DNA of 23,170 bases, taken from NCBI GenBank assembly GCA_005223375.1, contig RXOD01004383.1, positions 1 through 23,170 of the forward strand. The letters run 5' to 3'. The notes beneath the pieces are model-generated. The model made no database searches. It saw only the letters and a program-made list of their open reading frames with translations, and was not told the DNA's origin. Position 1 is the stretch's first letter; each line of letters begins with the position of its first letter. The position numbers and the translations under genes are program-made. Origin of the DNA: Amoebophrya sp. AT5.2 (taxonomy: Eukaryota; Sar; Dinophyceae; Syndiniales; Amoebophryaceae). This document shows positions 17,234-23,170 of this stretch, one piece after another.

Positions 17234-20200
17234 ATGCCGGACTCTCCGCCGGCGAATGCGAAAAGCTGGACGGGGGCGACTTATAGCGGTGCGGTGCGGG
17301 ACGGCTGGTACGATGGGTTTGGCACATACGAGTTCGGGAATGGCTGCAAATACGAGGGCCAGTTCAAGCGCGGCGAGTTTCACGCTAGGGCGCGAGACCA
17401 GCTGGTCGTAAGAAACCATCGGTAGCTACTTAGTTGGTAGAAAAGCTGTGGCGCTCTCCTCCACCGCCCCACTCCTGTTGCTTGTAGCGCCGGGCGGTTC
17501 ATTAGAGATCATGCCTCACTATGGCAGTAGGAGTGCATCAGAGAATGAGCTAGGAGAATCCCCAAGAGAAGAAAACGCGAACGCCTAGGCCTAGGGGGCA
17601 ATAGCGACCTTTGCGCTCGTCTCGAAGGAAGAAAGAAAATACTGCGTTTTTGCCGGCGTCCTAGAGTTTTCCTGTACCATTTTGCCTTTGCCTTCTGAAC
17701 AAGACCCGTAAGGGCGGGCTTCCGAAAATGTCTCGAAATTTCTCTTTCTATTTGATTTCGGTCACTACCAGCTGGCCCGACCATACACGGCACCGGCACC
17801 CTGAACTACCCGCACGGGGGAAAATACATCGCGAACTGGGAAAGAGGAGTGGCCGTGGACGGACAGTAATGTATGCATAACTTACTTATTTACTTGTAGG
17901 TCGAGCATCGGAGGAAATGGAAATCATTTGTGTTTAGCTGCGGTCCGACTCCGATGGATTCCCTTCGCCATGGCTTAGTGTTGTGGGTGTGGCTTGATTC
18001 CTCTTTTCGGTTCTCGCAGGTATCAGTTTTCCGACGGCCTGAAATTTGAGGACCACAATTGGGGCTATTTGTCTGCGGGCGACCGCCGGTTTTACTCCGA
18101 GGTTTCCAATGGGTTGCAGCCGGCGGGGCGCACGCAGCTCACCGACCACGGGAATCAGAAATCCGTTGCCCTCCCCGCCGGCCTCTACGACACCGGGGAG
18201 GGGTTCTACTCTGCCAAGGACGGCGTTCTGTACGACTACCTGACGCAGAAGCGAGTGCGCCGCATCACCGACCCGAACGAGGCCAAATGGATAAAGACGT
18301 TCTGCCGCCGAGGTTTTGCCGGGACCGAGACGAGCTGCGTAGTAGACGATGACGAGCAGGACTCGGAGATCTCGCACCACAGCGAGGAGGAAGCGGAAGC
18401 GGCGACGAAGGTGCAGTCTTTGTTCAGAGCAAAGAAAGCAAGGCAAGCGACGGCGGAAAAAAGATCGGCAACTTCGATGTCTACGAGAGCACTCGAGGAG
18501 GGTGCACCTCCGGATGAAGCGGGGTCAGGAGACGACCCAGAAGCGCTGGCAGCGTGGAGCGCGCAGCTGGGAGAAAAAGGCGACGCAGCTGCCATGAAGA
18601 TGCAAGCCAAACAAAGACAGAAAATTGCCAAAAAACAGGTGAAGCGTATAAGGAAGCAGATTGATTGATAAATGTTAATGTGCATGTAGGCATTCTAATC
18701 CCACGTAGCTGATGAGTTTCAGTTCGAAAATAGAAAATGCTGAACCCGAAGTGGAGGATGGACGATAAACGAAGCCAACGATAGTCAGAAAAAAACAAAC
18801 CTAGGTTTTGAAGAAATTGATAGGTAGAAGCGCGACGTCGGGAGCTGGAAGAAATGCAGAGAAAGGCGGACGAAGAGGCAGCAGAGCTCGACACTTGGAT
18901 GAACGACCTCGGCGACGATGCCAACGCGGCCGCCCTGAAGATGCAAGCAAAGCAAAGACAGAAAATGGCCAAGAAGCAGGTACTAATAGACTTCCAAGTA
19001 TTTCTTCTAGTTCTAGCTCTAGCACATAGCACAAGCACGAGCACGTCTACTCCTACCGACAAGAACAGACCAGTATCGACGCAGAAGACTTTTTTCAGGT
19101 GGAGCAGCGAAGACGAGAGTTGGAGGAGGCGAAGCTCCGTGCTCAGGAAGAGAGCGACGAGGCCAAGGAGCTGGACCGGTGGATGAAAGAGCTTGGCGAC
19201 GACGCTAACGAGGCGGCTTTGAAGATGCAGGCGAAGCAGCGACAGAAGATGGCCAAGAAAAAAGTATTTATTACTAAGATCGGCGCACCCTCAAGCTCAA
19301 GCACAAGCCGCTTAAGGTCAAGCTCAAGCGATAAGGTGAGCGATCACACCCACAATCAAGTTTTCTCCTCGTCCTCTCTAATCTACATGAAGATGTTGAC
19401 CATCGCCACGTTCATCTGATCATCGGACATCAGGTCGAGGCCCGCAGGCGCGAGGTGGAGCAGGAACAGGAGGCGGCACAGGAGGAGAGTGATCTCGACA
19501 AGTGGCTGAACGACCTTGGCGACGATGCCAACTCGGCCGCTCTCAAGATGCAGGCAAAACAAAGGCAGAAAATCGCCAAGAAAAGGGTACATTTTCAGGA
19601 CTTAGATACGTATTTTTATTTAGCTACGAGACAGAGACTGACTATCAGCAAATGTCTGTCGTGACGTCTAGCCGCAGGTTAGGTGCACAAGTGAGGATCA
19701 TCGAACGAAGTCGATGACTACTGTGTAACGAAAAATTTGCGAGACGCCTGTGACGTTGTCAGCCTTTCACTTTTTTAGCTGACGATCACGCCGACACACA
19801 TGAAGGCGCAAAAAGGACCAACGCGCATTCTTTCAGTTCGTTGTGAAGATCGAAAGTCATGAAGTGAATCGATCCAGGTCGAGGCCAAGCGACGCGAGCT
19901 GGAGGAGGCGAAGCAGGCCGAGGAAGAACAGGCAGCGGAAACGGCAGAGCTTGACCAGTGGCTCGATGAGCTGGGCGACGATGCCAGCTCCGCCGCCCTG
20001 AAAATGCAGGCCAAGCAAAGACAGAAGATGGCCAAGAAACAGGTGATGGTGAAACAGATTTCGTGTGTCCGTCGTTGGATGAGAAGTTGTATAGTTATAT
20101 GTTTTTGGATGATGGAATCAAAATCAATTCAATTGGAAAACCAAGAAAACGTAGAAAGACCCCGCTCGTACGACTCGCTCATACCATCAAGACCGGGTCC

Positions 20201-21455
20201 TGCTCCAGGTCGAAGCGAAGCGGCGAGAGATCGAGGAATCGAGGCTGAAGGAGCAGACAGCCGCGACGGACGAAACGGCCGAGCTCGACAAGTGGCTCGG
20301 CGAATTGGGTGACGACGCGAACTCCGCGGCCATGAAGATGCAGGCGAAACAGAGGCAAAAGATCGCGAAAAAGCAGGTAAGGTTCATGTATAAATGTCGT
20401 ATGGACCACCACCACTCATTAGATTGGGCAAGCCCAAGCACCAGCAAGAACTAGGCTAAAAAGAAAACTGAAACTGGTGATTCGGTATGCAAAAACGAAG
20501 TCGCAGTACTAGACCAGGTGGAGGACTACGACTACATTGAATAATAAATTCATCCATTTTTCGCCTCCGCGACCGCGTTCCCATAGGCTCCTGATGCCTC
20601 GGACCATCGGACCACAGGTAGAGGCCCGGCGAGCGGAGCTGGAGGAGATGCAGCGACAGGCAAAGGAGGAGACGGCGGAGCTGGATCAGTGGATGAAAGA
20701 GCTCGGCGACGACGCCAACGTTGCGGCCTTGAAGATGCAGGCGAAGCAGCGGCAGAAGATGGCCAAAAAGGAGGTCGAGGCCAAGAAAACCGAACTCGCG
20801 GCGGCCAAGGAGGCGGCCCAGAAGGCTGCGGAGGCCGAAGAGTTGGCCGCCTGGGCGAACGACCTCGGGGACGAGGCGATTAAGCAGAGACGCATCTCGG
20901 TTTCCGTCCGATGTTCGTGTCGTAAAATTACTTAATCTGGTCCCGTCCCGTCCGTCGTCGTGGTCCCATCCAGCTATGCTGGAAAGCAAGATACTTGCGA
21001 CAGAAAAAAGCCGCAGCCAGGAACAGGAATCCGGACGATTGGCAGCGCGAGAACGCTCGCGTCCCGATTCGGCTCGGTGCATTTGCGAGCGTTGGCACGT
21101 CTAGTTATGTCGTCTCGTAGTCTTACGTAATTTAAAGATTTCCGTTGTACATCAACTTGAGTATAATTTGGTCTCGATATCATCTGAGTGAATGCACTTC
21201 GGCCAGCAGTGCTAGCGAAAATCGAGGTTGTATCCCTGTACAGCGGGCGCGGCGGCAGTGCGTATGCAGGCGAAACAGCGGCAGAAACAGGCACAGAAGG
21301 ACGTGGCGGCAAAAAGAGCGGCGAAAAAGAAGGCAGAAGATGAAGCGGCGGCCAAGGCAGCGAAAGCGGATAGCGCCGCGGGAGATGAAGGCCACGAAGG
21401 GGGCGGCGGAGAAGGAGCCGGAGAGGGAGCGGCAGTGGGTGGCGAGGGAGCATGA
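17234..21455 (+). CDS. MORN5: MORN5-like flagellar protein with C-terminal IQ/coiled-coil module array
   Basis: Ten exons: 17234-17384, 17790-17865, 18020-18638, 18824-18979, 19099-19263, 19434-19586, 19878-20042, 20209-20376, 20618-20878, 21246-21455; 707 residues. Residues 16-84 hold three MORN repeats. Residues 77-175 follow animal MORN5 closely (QFSDGLKFEDHNWGYL, GDRRFYSEVSNGLQPAG, GLYDTGEGFY, EAKWIKTFCRRG). MORN5 is a small protein expressed with motile cilia; a flagellar role here is inferred. After an acidic linker come a canonical IQ motif (KVQSLFRAKKAR, about 206-217) and eight degenerate IQ-like motifs of the form KMQAKQRQKMAKK, seven of them preceded by a helix ending in W-x-x-x-LGDDA; these probably bind calmodulin or centrin. 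Animal MORN5 is about 160 residues and lacks this array. Introns 2-8 are GT-AG; introns 1 and 9 are not (listed separately). The protein ends in a Lys/Ala then Gly/Glu-rich tail. Confidence 0.85.
17385..17789 (+). mobile_element. Introner-like non-canonical intron 1 of the MORN5-like gene
   Basis: The protein requires GEFH to join GTGTLNYPHG, as in every MORN5. The only join that does this removes 405 bases between two copies of CACG (17381-17384 and 17786-17789), so borders are not GT-AG. Near the ends are ACCAGCTGGT (17397-17406) and ACCAGCTGG (17767-17775), parts of longer imperfect terminal inverted repeats. The available GT donors (17405, 17408) with the AG at 17770-17771 give the wrong frame. 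A direct repeat as target duplication plus terminal inverted repeats is the signature of introner elements described in syndinian dinoflagellates. Confidence 0.6.
18020..18638 (+). other. Exon 3: MORN5 core end, acidic linker, first IQ motifs
   Basis: This exon fuses the conserved MORN5 C-terminal half to an acidic Asp/Glu-rich linker, one canonical IQ motif and the first array module (ALAAWSAQLGEKGDAAAMKM and the QAKQRQKIAKKQ end). The array was therefore joined to MORN5 inside an exon, not across an intron. The exon ends at CAG before gtgaag, the same phase and position used by the following modules. Confidence 0.8.
18536..21320 (+). repeat. Eight tandem IQ/coiled-coil protein modules, mostly one per exon
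   Basis: Modules of 51-56 residues begin VEA(R/K)RRELEE, continue with an acidic helix and W-(M/L)-x-(D/E)-LGDDAN-x-AA, and end KMQAKQRQK(M/I)AKKQ. Copies: end of exon 3, exons 4, 5, 6, 7 and 8, the first half of exon 9, and the second half of exon 9 plus exon 10. Intervening introns are phase 0 at the same module boundary, so whole-exon duplication explains the array. The last module differs: it lacks the boundary intron and has one inside it. Confidence 0.88.
20879..21245 (+). mobile_element. Introner-like non-canonical intron 9 of the MORN5-like gene
   Basis: Module alignment (LGDDANEAALKMQ in other modules) fits LGDEA plus GAAAVRMQ with no gap if 367 bases are removed between two GCG copies (20876-20878 and 21243-21245). 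The ends are imperfect inverted repeats: 20885-20906 (CAGAGACGCATCTCGGTTTC...) against the reverse complement of 21216-21238, about 16 of 23 matching, all differences but one gap being transitions. A GT-AG alternative exists (donor in TGTTCG near 20914, acceptor 21241-21243 region) but adds about 13 residues to the module. No other module has an intron at this point. Confidence 0.5.
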
Positions 21456-22999
21456 AGATGCAGGAGAGTGTGTGTCCATTTCCATCTTGTTTTTCATGAC
21501 TATCTGCTGTGACACCTACACCTACTTCCTACAACACTGGCATGGGCATAGTATCTATACAAGCGAAAAATGTTGACAAGCAGCGTGTGAGTGAGAGCAT
21601 GCAGGACTTCAACTCCATGATTGATTCTTTTTGGACGTGATCGATGTGTCGTGGCATTCATTGCGCTAGCAGCCTTTCCTTTGTTTTGTACCGCTCTCGC
21701 CATGCTGTTGGCGCTGGCGGGAAAGGAGGTTGCACAAACTCGGATGCCTGAAAAAGTGTGCACAAAATTCCAATTGAATTCGGCCGCTACCGCTAGCTGC
21801 ATGTGCACACCATGCATAACAACGAACACAATGCATTGATTCGTTGCTATAGAGGCGCACCCGTGCTGACCGGTTCATCACCACTATCAATTCAATGATC
21901 TTCATAATTAGGCAACGACAAGAAGAACGACAAGTCACGTCGAGACAACTTACCATCAATCTATCACCTACAAAGACCCCTGCAGGTCCTGCGAGTTCGA
22001 GAAGATGTACATCGCTCGATTGCACCGAATGTTTGTACTGTTTTGGTATTCGCTGCTGTTCGTTGGATGAAATTGGCTTCGAAGTCGAACGCGAAGGTAC
22101 GCTCAGAGAGCCGCCTGTTTTGGCGAAGCAAGGTGGAACTTCATTTTTGTGTGTTCTGAATGATGCGAGATGAGAATGCATATTATTGCCTGCTGAAGCA
22201 AACAGGTCAGATGCATGTTGCGATGGTACGACCAGTCACCCTTCATATTGTCTCTGTGATGTTGACTTGCCCCTGCTTGGTCGCTCGTTGCTAGTTAAAC
22301 ATTTGTTTGATGACGGCGACCGCGACGAGGCTCGTTGTTGTTCCTCGCGTCCCTGGTGGTGGTTTTCAAATCGTCCCCGGTGGTGGTTTTCAAACCGCAC
22401 AGTGAGTCTTTGTGTTAGTCCCCCTACCCCTGAAAGCGATGCTTTTTTCTAGTAGATACTGTTGTAGAAGTAGAAACCGAAACTTTTGCTTTTCTGAGGC
22501 GGCGCCCTCCCTCCGGATGCGACTACGAATTATAGTCGAATTTAGTTTTTTACCCGAACAGACGAGAAATGTATTGTCGTGCTGGTCGTGCTGGACGATG
22601 TGTCAACGCGGCATTCTTTCCAGTGAGCCACCGCAGAATTTTTTCAGTTGGTTCTGACCACTTACTGTGCTCTGACCGACCCTTAACACGTGCAGATGCA
22701 CGTCTCGCTCTCGCGACCTCCACGACGTGATACGATTGAACTGTTTTTTTACCAGCGGACGTATTTGGAGTGAACATGCTTTTGCTTGCACATCCCTGCG
22801 CTCTAGACACATATGTGTTGCCAGGAAAAGTATAGTACATTAACATATGAACATATCCGCCGTGTATAATAAGTTAGCTTCTTTTTCTTTTATTTCTCCA
22901 CCTTCTACTCGTCTGCGTCTCGAGCATTTTGATATGTATTAGCTTCACTTCGCTTCGCGCTCGCTTCCTGTTCGCTTCCTGTTCCTTGCCTCTTATGCA
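21456..22999. other. Intergenic stretch, no supported gene
   Basis: No frame with protein-like content was seen on either strand. It contains the 24-base tandem duplication at 22348-22395 and, just before the last gene, two copies of TCGCTTCCTGT near 22968-22990 in a pyrimidine-rich tract. Confidence 0.55.
22348..22395. repeat. 24-base tandem duplication
   Basis: Units 22348-22371 and 22372-22395 (CGTCCC(T/C)GGTGGTGGTTTT and CAAA(T/C)) match at 22 of 24 bases. No supported gene uses it. Confidence 0.8.
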
Positions 23000-23170
23000 A
23001 TGGAGCAGGGCGCCACCGCCGTTGGCACGCCGGTCGCGGGGCCCCGGAATTCCGCGACTGCCGGGTTTTCTACTGGCACCCCGGCGCCCGCGCGGCCAGG
23101 CACGGGCATATCGATCGAGATCCACGACGGGCAAGCGCAGAATCACGCGCAGGGGCAGCCGCCCGCCGGC
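23000..23170 (+). CDS. Start of a GC-rich gene, cut by the right edge
   Basis: From the ATG at 23000 a frame runs to the window end (57 residues): MEQGATAVGTPVAGPRNSAT, then TGTPAPARPGTG and SIEIHDGQAQNHAQGQPPAG. Most third positions are G or C, as in the other genes here, and base composition jumps sharply at the ATG after a pyrimidine-rich upstream tract. The visible part is low-complexity Gly/Ala/Pro/Gln and gives no function. An overlapping frame from the ATG at 22995 is also open but Arg/Pro-rich with less typical codons. Confidence 0.5.
   Translation, partial: MEQGATAVGTPVAGPRNSATAGFSTGTPAPARPGTGISIEIHDGQAQNHAQGQPPAG

Noticed and set aside
17405..17771. GT-AG version of intron 1 in the MORN5-like gene
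   Set aside because: Both local GT donors are phase 0 whereas the AG acceptor needs phase 1, so the frame breaks before the next MORN repeat.
22186..22452. Open frame encoding WWWFSNRPRWWFSNR
   Set aside because: The repeated peptide is just translation of the 24-base DNA duplication; the rest of the frame is not protein-like.
1..23170. tRNA, rRNA, CRISPR arrays and bacterial operon signals
   Set aside because: Reading through for T-arm-like GTTCRA motifs with matching stems, rRNA cores and spaced repeats gave no credible candidate.

Overview
The window reads as nuclear DNA of a eukaryotic protist. Genes are split by short introns, coding DNA is GC-rich with more AT-rich introns and spacers, and there are no bacterial operons or Shine-Dalgarno patterns. 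Every supported gene lies on the + strand. Together with a cold-shock-domain protein with a Gly/Lys tail, a flagellar MORN5-type protein, pyrimidine-AG sites just upstream of several start codons and a short relic-like match to the dinoflagellate spliced leader, this points to a dinoflagellate-line alveolate. Non-GT-AG introns with terminal inverted repeats and short direct repeats bring parasitic syndinians such as Amoebophrya to mind. The taxonomic assignment is an inference.

Layout: (1) 131-461, 3' exons of a cold-shock-domain RNA-binding protein cut by the left edge. (2) 1844-2788, an intronless J-domain protein of the DNAJC9 (histone co-chaperone) type. (3) 3204-4064, a four-segment membrane protein. 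(4) 5030-6389, a small protein with an N-terminal Met-Gly and a Cys cluster (likely acylated), modelled as up to six exons. (5) 6658-9876, an intronless 1072-residue orphan with a possible HicA-like/dsRBD-fold C-terminus. (6) 10455-11636, an N-alpha-acetyltransferase 60 (NAA60) homologue whose GNAT fold is split by an insertion of about 125 residues. (7) 12397-12942, a putative membrane protein. (8) 14721-16031, a small unrecognised gene of about three exons. (9) 17234-21455, a ten-exon gene joining a MORN5 core to nine IQ-like motifs, eight of them in a tandem module. (10) 23000 to the right edge, the start of another GC-rich gene. Most spacers are 0.4-1.8 kb and hold only small repeats and hairpins.

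The most interesting locus is gene 9. Its module array is encoded mostly one module per exon, with phase-0 introns at the same module boundary. Two of its introns, 17385-17789 and 20879-21245, cannot be placed with GT-AG borders without breaking or lengthening the conserved protein. Both fit exactly if removed between short direct repeats (CACG; GCG), and both carry imperfect terminal inverted repeats. The second interrupts a module at a point where no other module has an intron, so the repeat array itself records an intron gain. This is the signature expected of introner-type, transposon-derived introns.

The genes do not form one pathway. They are a mix of housekeeping functions (chaperone, N-terminal acetylation, RNA binding), flagellar structure and lineage-specific proteins.
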